DNA of 64,000 nucleotides from Stigmatella erecta (GTDB lineage Bacteria > Myxococcota > Myxococcia > Myxococcales > Myxococcaceae), in assembly GCF_900111745.1 (NCBI RefSeq), contig NZ_FOIJ01000015.1, positions 124,001 through 188,000 of the forward strand, written 5' to 3'. Below the pieces are notes generated by a model. That model did no database searches. It was not told the origin of the DNA and saw nothing but the letters and a program-made list of their open reading frames with translations. Below, piece by piece: positions 40,970 through 49,414 of the stretch. Numbering within the stretch: the first letter of the stretch is position 1; each line of letters begins with the position of its first letter. Position numbers and translations under genes: made by a program.

Positions 40970-41632
40970 TTACAGCGTCGGGACCCCCAGGTCCTGCACG
41001 CCGCCCAGGCCCGCGCCCCCAGCGCCCCCGCCCAGCAGGCCCATCTGCTGGGCGCTCTGCGCCAGTTGCGTGAAGGTCTCCATCACCTTCGAGAGCTGCT
41101 GGATGAGGTCAGCGAATCCATCGCCCCCGGCCCCCTCGGACGCGCCCGCGCCGTCCAGGCCTCCCGCGCCGCCCAGACCGCCACCGAGGCCGCCCGCGCC
41201 GCCCAGGCCACCGCCCGCGCCGCCCAGGCCACCGCCCGCGCCGCCCAGGCCTCCCCCCCCGCCACCGCCACAGCCGCCCCCCGCGCCGCCACCGCCCGCG
41301 CCCGCGGCCTCACCTCCCGGCGGCACCCCGTTCTGCTGCTTGAGCATCTCGATGAGCTGGGCGATCAGCTCCGACAGGCCATTGGCGCCCCCCGCCTCCC
41401 CCGGGCCGCCCACGCCGGGGGCGCTCCCGCCCGACAGGTCCACGAGGTTGCGCTTGCCCTGGAGGGCCGGACCGTCGCTGAAGCCGTCCTGCACCGCCAG
41501 CGGCTGCTGCGCCTTCGTCAGTGCGGACGGGGCTCCCGCGGTACCCGGGGCGAACCCGGCCGGGCCCTGGGAAGCAGGGGCGACCGGAGGGGCGATGGGC
41601 ATCTGGAAGGAAGCAGGAGCGATGGCGGGCAT
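40970..41632 (-). CDS. Gly-rich secreted-type protein with DGF motif, unknown function
   Basis: The 220-aa protein has a Pro/Ala-rich start (~1-30), the motif QDGFSDGP (~50), a Gly-rich middle of GGAG repeats (~95-160) and a helical C-terminus (LIQQLSKVMETFTQLAQSAQQMGLL). SD AAGGAA lies 8 bases upstream of the start at 41632. The basic/Pro-rich N-terminus plus DGF[ES] also occurs in the protein at 55314-56105. No signal peptide is seen. The Gly-rich coding is highly repetitive at DNA level. Function is unknown. Confidence 0.65.
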   Translation of the reverse strand: MPAIAPASFQMPIAPPVAPASQGPAGFAPGTAGAPSALTKAQQPLAVQDGFSDGPALQGKRNLVDLSGGSAPGVGGPGEAGGANGLSELIAQLIEMLKQQNGVPPGGEAAGAGGGGAGGGCGGGGGGGLGGAGGGLGGAGGGLGGAGGLGGGLGGAGGLDGAGASEGAGGDGFADLIQQLSKVMETFTQLAQSAQQMGLLGGGAGGAGLGGVQDLGVPTL

Positions 41633-41876
41633 GGGAGCGATTCCTTGGGGTCAGCGGGAAGAAGGTTGGCGCTGCGGAACACCGCACACATCAGCATCAA
41701 CCATGCCACCCAAGAGCAGACCGTGGGATATGTGCGCAACCCCTTGAAGAGAGGGGGCTTCCCTGTCCCGGGCGGGGGCGGAGGCCGCCCTTTCCGCCCG
41801 GAACACCGCCCTGAGACCTGATGACAGCAGCCCCGGGTGGTGACTGCCGTCATCCCGCTCCCGCCTCAGGCCTCCG

Positions 41877-44471
41877 CTAGGGCAGGAACTTCCACGGCCG
41901 CGTCGTGGCCGCCCGGAAGCAATGCACGCTGGCGGTGGTGCTGCTGCTGACTTCCTGCACCACGCCCGCGCTGTAGCCCTTGCCCTGACACCACGCGCTG
42001 ACCTCCAGCCGGGACTCGGTGGCGCTGAAGTTGCCCGCGGTGCTGGCGGGGCCGAGCTGGCTCCGGGGCACCTCCTGCATGAGCCCCGCGTTGAAGCACC
42101 CCACCCACGGGCGTGAGGTCATCTCGAAAATCTGGCCCGTGTTCCACCCGAGGCTGCTGCACCAGCGGCGCACCGCCGCGGCGCAGTGTGTGCTCTGCGC
42201 GGCCCGCTCGTCCGTGCAGCCGTCGTGCTTGCGCGCCAGCTCCTCGAACGTCACGCCCAGGCTCACGTGCTGGATGGGGGCACACGCCACGGACACCTCC
42301 GTGGTGTTCGCCGAGGCGGGCACGCCCACGAGCGAGATGGGGGGCTGGTTGCTGACCACCTGGCGCAGCGTCTCCCAGAAGTTGGTGGCCGAGGCGAGCG
42401 CGTCATCCGCCCCGCGCTGCGCGCAGACGCGGTGCATGGACTGCGCGCACGCCAGCGAGCCCAGCGCGGAGAAGCTGTTGCAGCCGGGGTGCTGCTGGCT
42501 CATCACGAACTGGCCCGCGGTGGGCTCCTCCTGGATCGCATCCTCCTTGCAGTTCGCGCCCAGCGCGCTCATGCAGACGCTGCGGTTGGAGCGGGCGTGG
42601 GTGAAGAACTGCACCTCGTCGATGAAGCCCTTGAAGGAGCCCTCGCCCTGGGCCGGGCAGTTCTGCGTGTCCAGGGCGTTGCCGGCGCCGATCGACATCT
42701 GGCCGGTGCCCAGCTTCAGGGTTCCCGGCGCGTTGGGCAGCATGCGCCCCGTGGCCACACCGTTGATGTACTCGCCGAACTGGCCGGTGACGCCATCCCA
42801 CGTGTAGGCCACATGCGACCAGCGGCCGGTGGGCAGCGGCGGGCTGCCGCCCAGCCGCACGCGGGTGCCGTTGATGACGAAGGACATCTGCACGCTGTGG
42901 TTCGCCTCGTAGATGAGGTCCAGCCCGCCCGGCTTCTGCAGCAGGTAGCGGTAGGGGTTGCCGGTGCAGCCCTGGTTGATGGCCGCGTCCGGGCGGACGG
43001 CCAGCTGCACGGTGAAGCCCCGGACGGGGGCGCCCACGCCCGGCACGGTGTTGCTCGCGTCGGTGAAGTTCACCGTGGCGGCGCCGCCGCCGGGCAGCAC
43101 CAGCGCGCGGCCCTTGGCGTGCGGCTCCCACAGCGAGCCCGTGGTGGGCTGGGTGGGCTCGTTCTTGTCGGACACCTGGGCGGTGCCCTTGAGCGTCGCG
43201 GTGAAGAAGCGGCCCGAGATGTCCGGCGTGCGCGTCAAATCGTAATCACCGGCGCGCGTCACCAGCTCGTTCATGGGCAGGGAGAGCAACTGGAAGGGAT
43301 TGGCGATCTCCCCGAGGTCCACCTCGTTGTAGTCCCCCGTGTTGCTGCCAAAGAGGGCCAGCACGTCGTGCGTCTTGGTGACGGGCAGGAAGCGCGCGGC
43401 GTTGCTCGCGCCCGGAGGGAAGTTCTGGGCGCCGGGGCGCTCCTGCTCGAAGTTCCACATGGGCCCCGAGTAGAAGAGGTGGGCCATGTCCATGCGGCTG
43501 GTGTTGATGCTGCCGTCGATGTGCTGGGCGATCCACCCCGTCTCGGAGCCGATGAGGCTGACGGCCTCGCGGCGCGCGCCGTCGGTGTAGCGCACGGCGA
43601 TGTAGAGGAGGTTGCGCCCCTCGTGGTCCACCCAGGCGTAAGCCCCGCGAATGAGGGCGCCGGAGGAGGTGTCCCCGAAGTCCTCGCCGGTGGCGGCCTT
43701 CATGCGCTGCCAGGAGAGCGGATAGCGCTTCAGCCCCGGCGTGGTGTCGTTGAACATCATCGAGAGGGGGCGCGGGACGCTCCAGCCCGTGGGCGCACAG
43801 GGCGTGGGGTTGTACGAGTACATCATGTAGTCGATGCCGCCGTCGTTGGCCGGCGCGCCCTGGAAGATGAGCAGGCGGCCATCGGAGGTCATCGTCGGCT
43901 CGATGCCCCGGAGGTTCACGCCCGTGGTGGTCTTCAGCGTCTCCAGGGCGCCCGTGGTGAACGAGGCCACCTCGGCCTGCGCGGTGAACGGCTGGTTCAC
44001 GCGCACATCGATGGGCCGGCGGCGGAAGATGTTGTCGCCGTTGAACATCTTCGAGTCGAAGATGTAGGGCTGATAGACGGCCACGCCGTTGCTGAGCGTG
44101 TAGGGCTGCGCGGGGTTGGTGAAGCAGAACGCGAGGGCGTTCTCGCCGTTCTTCACCTCGGCGGTGACGCCGGCGGAGAAGGCCGCCGAGAAGCTGGGCT
44201 TGCCCTCGGCGTCATAGGTGATGGCCTCGGGGCGGAACACGCGGGCGCGCCACTTGGTGGTGGTCGTCGCGTGGTCCTCGCCGTTGTTGCCGATGAAGAT
44301 GCGCCCATCCACGGTGGAGGAGTGGCCATTGGCGCCAAACGGGGTGCCAATGCGCGTGTTCACCAGCGAGGGACGGGTGGCGGCGGACGCCTCCTGAGGG
44401 GCGAGCAGACACCCCACCAGCGAGAGGAACAACCCTGAGAACCACCGGGGGGGACAATGCGGAAGTGCCAT
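41877..44471 (-). CDS. Exported protein with LamG/concanavalin-like lectin domain
   Basis: The 864-aa protein has a signal peptide (LSLVGCLLAPQEASA). Residues ~30-455 look like a propeller-type domain with repeated DGR/GNNGED turns. Residues ~455-625 form a LamG/concanavalin-A-like jelly roll (RGFTVQLAVRP, GRWSHVAYTWDGVTGQFGEYINGV). The rest carries several Cys pairs (CLSALGANC, HPGCNSFSALGSLACA, SVACAPI) and a conserved Trp. It should bind carbohydrate at the surface or outside. The start at 44471 has the SD TAGGAGGA. It diverges from the kinase gene across 181 bases. Confidence 0.82.
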   Translation of the reverse strand: MALPHCPPRWFSGLFLSLVGCLLAPQEASAATRPSLVNTRIGTPFGANGHSSTVDGRIFIGNNGEDHATTTTKWRARVFRPEAITYDAEGKPSFSAAFSAGVTAEVKNGENALAFCFTNPAQPYTLSNGVAVYQPYIFDSKMFNGDNIFRRRPIDVRVNQPFTAQAEVASFTTGALETLKTTTGVNLRGIEPTMTSDGRLLIFQGAPANDGGIDYMMYSYNPTPCAPTGWSVPRPLSMMFNDTTPGLKRYPLSWQRMKAATGEDFGDTSSGALIRGAYAWVDHEGRNLLYIAVRYTDGARREAVSLIGSETGWIAQHIDGSINTSRMDMAHLFYSGPMWNFEQERPGAQNFPPGASNAARFLPVTKTHDVLALFGSNTGDYNEVDLGEIANPFQLLSLPMNELVTRAGDYDLTRTPDISGRFFTATLKGTAQVSDKNEPTQPTTGSLWEPHAKGRALVLPGGGAATVNFTDASNTVPGVGAPVRGFTVQLAVRPDAAINQGCTGNPYRYLLQKPGGLDLIYEANHSVQMSFVINGTRVRLGGSPPLPTGRWSHVAYTWDGVTGQFGEYINGVATGRMLPNAPGTLKLGTGQMSIGAGNALDTQNCPAQGEGSFKGFIDEVQFFTHARSNRSVCMSALGANCKEDAIQEEPTAGQFVMSQQHPGCNSFSALGSLACAQSMHRVCAQRGADDALASATNFWETLRQVVSNQPPISLVGVPASANTTEVSVACAPIQHVSLGVTFEELARKHDGCTDERAAQSTHCAAAVRRWCSSLGWNTGQIFEMTSRPWVGCFNAGLMQEVPRSQLGPASTAGNFSATESRLEVSAWCQGKGYSAGVVQEVSSSTTASVHCFRAATTRPWKFLP

Positions 44472-44652
44472 GAATCCTCCTAGAACAGGAAAACAGGATA
44501 CACGACATTTCCAAGACCAACCGGCCCTGGCGTCACGCAGGGGGCGCACCTTTCCCGAGCCGTGCGTGAGCCTCTGACAGCGGCACCCGCTGAAAGCCTG
44601 GGGCCTATAGTGGAGGGCCCGGGCTCCTCCGGGCGGGGCGGGAGGGCTGTGG

Positions 44653-46131
44653 ATGGCTTCGACGGACGCATCGCAGGGAGACCCCACCCGGCTGCCACCG
44701 GGCACGCGCGTGGGGCCCTGGGAGCTCCGGGAGTGGCGGGGCCGGGGCTCGTACGGAACGGTCTACCGCGCCGTGCGCCGGGGAAACCCAGACGTGGCGG
44801 AGGTGGCGCTCAAGCTGGCATCCCATTCCGAGGACCCACGGTTCGCGCGGGAGGTGGCCCTGCTCAGCCGCCTGCGCCATCCCAATGTTCCGCGCCTGTT
44901 TGATCAAGGCGCGTGGCTCAACGCGGCGGGGCGCGCCCATCCCTATCTCGTCATGGAGTGGGTGGACGGCATCTCCCTGTATGCCTGGGCCGCGCGCCAC
45001 GCGCCCACGTCCCGGCAGGTGCTCCGGGTGCTGTCACAGGTGGCCAGCGCCCTCGCCCAGACGGTCGAGGTGGGGGCGGTGCACCGGGACGTCAAAGGGG
45101 ACAACATCCTCGTCCGGGGAGGGGCGGAGGGCCACGCCTTCCTCATGGACTATGGCTCGGGCTACTACGCCGGGGCCGAGCGGCTGACACCACCGCTGTT
45201 CCCACCGGCAACGCCGCGCTACCGCAGCCCCGAGGCCTGGGCCTATGCCCAGCGCGCGGGGCTGGACGCGGAGCGCCCTTACGAGGTGCAGCCCGCCGAT
45301 GATGTCTTCGCGCTGGGAGTGAGCGCCTACCGGCTGGTGACGGGCACCTATCCCCCATCCACGGAGCCCTGGGACACAGCCTCTCAGGTGTGGAGCCAGG
45401 ACGGGGTGGGGCCTCGATCTCCTCAGGAGCTCAATCCCCGGGTGGCCCCACACCTGAGCAGCCTCATCTTGTGCATGCTGTCCTCAAAGCCCGAGCACCG
45501 GGCCACCCCAAGCGAGTTGGCCAAGGCCCTGAACGGAGCCACCAGACAAGCAGGCCCCGAGGCGGATCAACCCCTCTTCGCGGAAGCCCGGAACGAGAGT
45601 CCCGCTTGGCCGTCCCAAACGATGAGAATGATGCCGGGGTTCGCTCTCCCTGATGTCCGGATGCCGGATGAGCGCGAAGCACCCAAGAAAGCCCGAAGAT
45701 TCGGGAGCCGTTGGTGGCTCGCGCTGGCCGCTGGCGTTCCCGTGGCAATGGGCGTGGGCTGGCTGCTACAACCGTGGCTCCTTCCGGCGGAGCACGCCGT
45801 TGCAGTCACAGCAAAGCGGGGAGCGAGTAGCGTGGCCGCGGCGGATACGGCCCTGATGGCGCCCCCCATCTCTGGGGTGCCCTCCGGACGAGAGGGAATC
45901 ACCTTGGAACTTCCTCACAAACCCTTTCCTGGGCAGGAACGGCCGGACAGCGCGGGCAAATGCCCTCGCAAGACCCAGATCGCCATCAACAACGGGTGCT
46001 GGGTGGAACTGAAGGTTGCGCCTGACGCCTGTGAAGATGGCTACCTGCACAAGGGAGGCTGCTACATGCCCGCGTTCCGCCCGGCACCTACTCCAACCTC
46101 CCATCCCACCACTCCTCGCCAGGCACCATGA
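44653..46131 (+). CDS. Ser/Thr protein kinase, membrane-anchored, with Cys-rich C-terminal tail
   Basis: The 492-aa protein has a eukaryote-like kinase domain (~15-295): GRGSYGTVYRA loop, Lys54 in VALKLAS, HRDVKGDN with Asp146, and DYG (Asp166) in place of DFG. A linker (~300-350), one transmembrane helix (~352-375) and a short tail with CPRKTQ/NNGCWV/DACEDGYLHKGGCYMPAF follow; the tail is a Cys-paired motif that I link to myxobacterial kinases but cannot name. The tail should lie outside the cytoplasm. The lipoprotein gene of the toxin-like locus begins ~50 bases downstream, so they may be coregulated. Confidence 0.88.
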   Translation: MASTDASQGDPTRLPPGTRVGPWELREWRGRGSYGTVYRAVRRGNPDVAEVALKLASHSEDPRFAREVALLSRLRHPNVPRLFDQGAWLNAAGRAHPYLVMEWVDGISLYAWAARHAPTSRQVLRVLSQVASALAQTVEVGAVHRDVKGDNILVRGGAEGHAFLMDYGSGYYAGAERLTPPLFPPATPRYRSPEAWAYAQRAGLDAERPYEVQPADDVFALGVSAYRLVTGTYPPSTEPWDTASQVWSQDGVGPRSPQELNPRVAPHLSSLILCMLSSKPEHRATPSELAKALNGATRQAGPEADQPLFAEARNESPAWPSQTMRMMPGFALPDVRMPDEREAPKKARRFGSRWWLALAAGVPVAMGVGWLLQPWLLPAEHAVAVTAKRGASSVAAADTALMAPPISGVPSGREGITLELPHKPFPGQERPDSAGKCPRKTQIAINNGCWVELKVAPDACEDGYLHKGGCYMPAFRPAPTPTSHPTTPRQAP

Positions 46132-46184
46132 CCTCAAGGTCTTGTCTTGCCAGTCCGGGCTCATCGGCGCGAAAGAGAGCATCC

Positions 46185-46727
46185 ATGAACCGAGACAACC
46201 ACACGCGGTGCTCCGTTGTTCGCGCGCTCGTACTGTGTGCCGGACTCTGGGGCGCGGCGGGTTGTAGCACCACCCCATCAGTGCCCTCGGGCACAGGGGG
46301 TTCAGGCTTGGCGGACGCCGGCTCGAAGGTTGGGAACGTCCCCACGAAGAGGGGCAACGCCATCGCGCAGGCCGCAGATTGCAACCAGACCGATACGACG
46401 ATCTCGTGCTGCCTCAAGAAGAACCCAGGCCAGTACGAGCGCTGCGGGACGGTGGCTCCGAATCAAGCCCCCAAGTCAGCCCCGAAGCGTTCGCCCAAGG
46501 ACTCGCCCGGACCGGTCGCGCCCCCTCCGGGTGCGTCATCGGAGGGTAGAAGAGAGCGGGAGCGGAGGTGCCGCGACTATTGGAACCAGTGCATCGCGAT
46601 GGGCGGCGAACACGAGAAGCGCGGGCAACACGGTCAGACCGTCTGCCGGGCCTGCTATGAGCGCTGCGTGGCGGAAGGCTTTTGGCCTGAGAGCGTCAAC
46701 GACTTTCAGTGCTTCGGAGGATTCTAG
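46185..46727 (+). CDS. Cys-rich lipoprotein, candidate exchanged (SitA-like) toxin
   Basis: From ATG 46185 the ~180-aa protein has a lipobox (LWGAAGC), a linker with a CCLKKNPGQYERC motif, a Pro/Lys-rich stretch (~90-120) and a ~60-residue C-terminal domain with spaced Cys (RRCRDYWNQC, TVCRACYERC, FQC). Lipoproteins with variable C-terminal toxins followed by immunity genes are the layout of SitA toxins, which TraAB-dependent outer-membrane exchange moves between kin myxobacteria. I infer a relation from layout only; the C-terminus is not a toxin fold I recognise. An in-frame ATG at 46128 is upstream but gives no signal peptide start. Confidence 0.55.
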   Translation: MNRDNHTRCSVVRALVLCAGLWGAAGCSTTPSVPSGTGGSGLADAGSKVGNVPTKRGNAIAQAADCNQTDTTISCCLKKNPGQYERCGTVAPNQAPKSAPKRSPKDSPGPVAPPPGASSEGRRERERRCRDYWNQCIAMGGEHEKRGQHGQTVCRACYERCVAEGFWPESVNDFQCFGGF

Positions 46728-46729
46728 CC

Positions 46730-47224
46730 GTGCCGCGCTCTCGCAAGCAGTGGTGGCTCACGGTGGCGGAGCAGCGCGAGTGGCTCACCTTCGGTTTGGC
46801 TCACGCTGAAATGCCCTTTGAAGTCGTCGTGGCGGCACTTCAGGATCTCGAGCGGCAATTTGCCCGGGAGGCACGAACTCCCGCCGAACGTCTGCACCTG
46901 AAGCGGCTAACGGCGCTGACGGCTGTCCACGAGGCTTTCAGCCACATGCGCCCCTGGCAGGACTTCGGCCCATGGCTGCGCAAAATCAGGAGGCTTGGTT
47001 TTCCGACCCTCTGGGACCGCTTCCACGTCTCGACCCTTTATGTGCAAGCCTTGCCCAGCTTTCGAGAGCAAGCAGCGGCCGCCTTCGCCATGCTGGCAGA
47101 CACGGAGCGCCGGGTGCGGCGGTTGCCCCAGCATCGGCCCTCGCGCCAGCAAATGCTGGACGGCATTGCTCACGCGCTGCGCGAGGCCGCCCGATACGGT
47201 ATAGAGCCTCTCCAGGAGAGGTAA
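46730..47224 (+). CDS. Small helical protein, paralogue of the gene at 47812
   Basis: The 164-aa protein starts at GTG 46730, 2 bases after the stop of the lipoprotein gene, with SD GGAGG at 46716-46720. It is helical and shares a clear pattern with the 171-aa protein at 47812-48327: KxWW at the N-terminus, E-x(2)-TPxERLHxxxLTA in the middle, RLHVxxLYVQxL, AFxxLADxERRxxRxP and a C-terminal helix. It may be an immunity or accessory protein for the lipoprotein. No family is recognised. Confidence 0.7.
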   Translation: MPRSRKQWWLTVAEQREWLTFGLAHAEMPFEVVVAALQDLERQFAREARTPAERLHLKRLTALTAVHEAFSHMRPWQDFGPWLRKIRRLGFPTLWDRFHVSTLYVQALPSFREQAAAAFAMLADTERRVRRLPQHRPSRQQMLDGIAHALREAARYGIEPLQER

Positions 47225-47249
47225 CACGCGGGGAATCACATGCACCGAA

Positions 47250-47822
47250 ATGTCGAAACGATTCTTTGACCTGAAGATCGACGTCTATGTGCCAGGGCGT
47301 TGGTATCTGGCGGAGCCTGCGCACCTCAACGGCCAGGAAGTGGATGACATCTGGGCATTCATCCAAGGCAAGCCGGTCGAGCTTCGCGAGCGGCTGCGCA
47401 TTCCCCTCTTCAAGCCTGGCAAACCGCTGGACCTCGAGTTTGCTGGCGCCGGGCAAACGCCCATCGTCAGCGCGCGGGCTGCTGCCGTGTTCCGTGACAT
47501 GGCCGCCAGCGATGTTCAGCTCTTCCCGGTCGAGGTCGAAGGACAATCCGAACCGTACTTCCTGCTGAATGTGGCACGGGGGATCCGGTGCATCGACGAT
47601 GCAGCCTGTGAGGAGGCCCGGCGCTGGACACCCGAAGATGGCCGGCCAGACCGGGTAGGGCAGTACCATGTCGTTTCAGGTCTGCGCATCGACCCGTCCA
47701 AAACAGGCGATGCCCTCGTGTTCCGCCTGTGGGGTTACCACCCACCGATCATCGTCCACGAAACCATCAAGAACGCCCTGGAACGGACCGGCATCAAGGG
47801 CGGGCGGTTCGATGAGGTCTGA
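47250..47822 (+). CDS. Imm11/DUF1629-like immunity protein candidate
   Basis: The 190-aa protein starts at ATG 47250. Its layout resembles the Imm11 (DUF1629) group: MSKRFFDLKIDVYVPGRWYL, IPLFKPGKPLDLEF, the FFLLNV-like strand YFLLNVARGIRCID, and the C-terminal ALERTGIKGGRFDEV. Imm11-type proteins neutralise toxin domains in polymorphic-toxin systems. It lies between two paralogous small genes in the lipoprotein-toxin locus. The assignment is from memory of the family pattern, so it needs a profile search. It overlaps the next gene by 11 bases. Confidence 0.55.
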   Translation: MSKRFFDLKIDVYVPGRWYLAEPAHLNGQEVDDIWAFIQGKPVELRERLRIPLFKPGKPLDLEFAGAGQTPIVSARAAAVFRDMAASDVQLFPVEVEGQSEPYFLLNVARGIRCIDDAACEEARRWTPEDGRPDRVGQYHVVSGLRIDPSKTGDALVFRLWGYHPPIIVHETIKNALERTGIKGGRFDEV

Positions 47823-48327
47823 TCATGTCCTGGCATACGGTGGGCGCACGCGCAAAGATTGGTGGCAGAGCGTTGCCAACCGCCGCGATGATCTGATGGT
47901 CAAGCTCTACAAGGCGAACGTTCCCTACACGGAGTTAAAGCGCGCTGTGTTGGACCAGGAGAAGGAACTGCTACGCGAAGCGGAGACTCCCCGCGAGCGC
48001 CTGCACATCCAGCAGCTCACCGCAAAGCTGCTCATCACCGAAGCGTACGGAGAGGATGCCGGGTGGGCCGAGTTTGGCCCCCTTTTGCGCCGATGTGAGC
48101 GGCTCGGATACGCGGACATCACCCATCGGCTGCATGTGGCCTGTCTCTACGTTCAATCCTTGCACCGCTTCTCCACCAAAGCCCGGCAAGCGTTCGACCT
48201 GTTGGCCGACGTGGAGCGAAGGCTCAAACGCATCCCGAGAAGTCACTCCTTGCGCAAGGAAGGGATGCAGAGCATCGCTCACGCCCGGGCGGTAGCGGCA
48301 GCAGCCGGCTTCACTCCTGCCACGTAG
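47812..48327 (+). CDS. Small helical protein, paralogue of the gene at 46730
   Basis: The 171-aa protein overlaps the Imm11-like gene by 11 bases. It aligns with the 46730 protein along its length: KDWWQSVA, REAETPRERLHIQQLTA, RLHVACLYVQSL and AFDLLADVERRLKRIP. Divergence between the two copies is well beyond recent duplication. Sequence does not show the partner. As part of the toxin-like locus it may be an immunity protein or a toxin-handling helper. Confidence 0.7.
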   Translation: MRSDHVLAYGGRTRKDWWQSVANRRDDLMVKLYKANVPYTELKRAVLDQEKELLREAETPRERLHIQQLTAKLLITEAYGEDAGWAEFGPLLRRCERLGYADITHRLHVACLYVQSLHRFSTKARQAFDLLADVERRLKRIPRSHSLRKEGMQSIAHARAVAAAAGFTPAT

Positions 48328-48341
48328 CCCCTGCCTCCTCC

Positions 48342-48425
48342 CACCTCTTCGGCGCTCGCCTCTTCCGGCGGCGCGCCGAGCTTCGCGCCGAACCGCGGGA
48401 GGATCTCCAACCGGCGCCACGTCTG
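48342..48425 (-). pseudogene. Remnant copy of the 48902-49201 gene
   Basis: Minus-strand translation gives RRLEILPRFGAKLGAPPEEAS, which matches RLEILQRFDEKLGARPEDVS at the C-terminus of the gene at 48902-49201. Only ~28 codons remain, without a matching start. It is a decayed duplicate and marks past rearrangement in the island. Confidence 0.6.
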
Positions 48426-48477
48426 CCTGCTGCTGGCGCACCGAGTAAGGGACGAGCCTGAGGCGTCCCTGCAAAGG

Positions 48478-48840
48478 TCACGGGAACTTGAGCGTGCCCT
48501 CGCGCCACGCCTTGAGCGCGTACTCGGCTGGAGTCCGGAGACGTCCCGGCCGGGAAGCAAATCCCTGCAGCACCGGCTCTCCATGCTCTGGCGCGAATTC
48601 AAGTGCATGTGCCGCGACACATGAGCGGACGTGCTCGTCCTCATTCTCCAGCAGCGGCAGGAGATGAGCGGCTGCCGCCCGGCTGCGGAGTTCACGGTAG
48701 GCGCCTGCAATCCGCTCGTGAGCACGATTGGCAGCGCGATGATCCCCAGCGGCCACCGCCTGTCCGTAAGCCACTGCCGCCTGCTCGTACTCTTGAACGA
48801 GCACCTCGATGCTCACACCTTGGAGGCTGCGAAGGCTCAT
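48478..48840 (-). CDS. DUF2019-like small protein, possible immunity protein
   Basis: The 120-aa protein is helical with a DUF2019-like pattern: LVQEYEQAAVAYGQAVAAGDHRAANRAHER, ENEDEHVRSCVAAHALEFAPEHGEPVLQ and a C-terminal ALKAWREGTLKFP. DUF2019 proteins occur next to toxins in many genomes and are viewed as immunity proteins. It is on the opposite strand to the lipoprotein genes. Its start at 48840 has no clear SD. Confidence 0.6.
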   Translation of the reverse strand: MSLRSLQGVSIEVLVQEYEQAAVAYGQAVAAGDHRAANRAHERIAGAYRELRSRAAAAHLLPLLENEDEHVRSCVAAHALEFAPEHGEPVLQGFASRPGRLRTPAEYALKAWREGTLKFP

Positions 48841-48901
48841 GGAGGAACTGGCTACTCATCCATCCCAGAGACGATGGAGTTCCCGCTCTGCCCCCTCCGC
48901 C

Positions 48902-49201
48902 TCAGTGGGCCTTGACGCTCACGTCTTCCGGCCGGGCGCCCAGCTTCTCGTCGAACCGCTGGAGGATCTCCAACCGGAGCTGCAGCTGAGCCGCCATCGG
49001 GTTGCCGGGCTCCAACTTCACTAGCTTCATCGCCAGGCAGCCAGCCACGTCAGCCAGCTGCTTGCGCACCGCGGCGAGGTACTTCTGCTCCGCTTCCAGC
49101 GTGCCCGGGTGGGCCGTCCGCGGAGGGCCACCCTTCGTCCCCACGCTCGGAGCAGGGGATACGGCGGAGGGATGGGCACTTGCAGACGAACCAACTTGCA
49201 T
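48902..49201 (-). CDS. Small helical protein of unknown function
   Basis: The ~99-aa protein (start 49201, MQVGSSASAHPS) has a disordered N-terminal third and a helical end (KYLAAVRKQLADVAGCLAMKLVKLEPGNPMAAQLQLRLEILQRFDEKLG). It is duplicated as a remnant at 48342. It sits at the island edge, 213 bases from the divergent phosphoketolase gene. No family is recognised. Confidence 0.5.
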   Translation of the reverse strand: MQVGSSASAHPSAVSPAPSVGTKGGPPRTAHPGTLEAEQKYLAAVRKQLADVAGCLAMKLVKLEPGNPMAAQLQLRLEILQRFDEKLGARPEDVSVKAH

Positions 49202-49414
49202 GGGCGGCCTCGAAGGTCTGGAAGGATGAATCGTTAACAACTTCCTCGTCACTCAGCGCAGGGGGATTAGAAACCAAGCCGCGCGCACACGTCCCTCGCA
49301 AAGCACCGCAGTGTCCGCCGCTTGATGCTTCCCCCCTCCCCTCCCCAAGGACACTTCTGCCCATTCCGGGTCTTCGGTAAGGCCGGATCCTTTACCCCTG
49401 GGCAAGGAGCTGGC

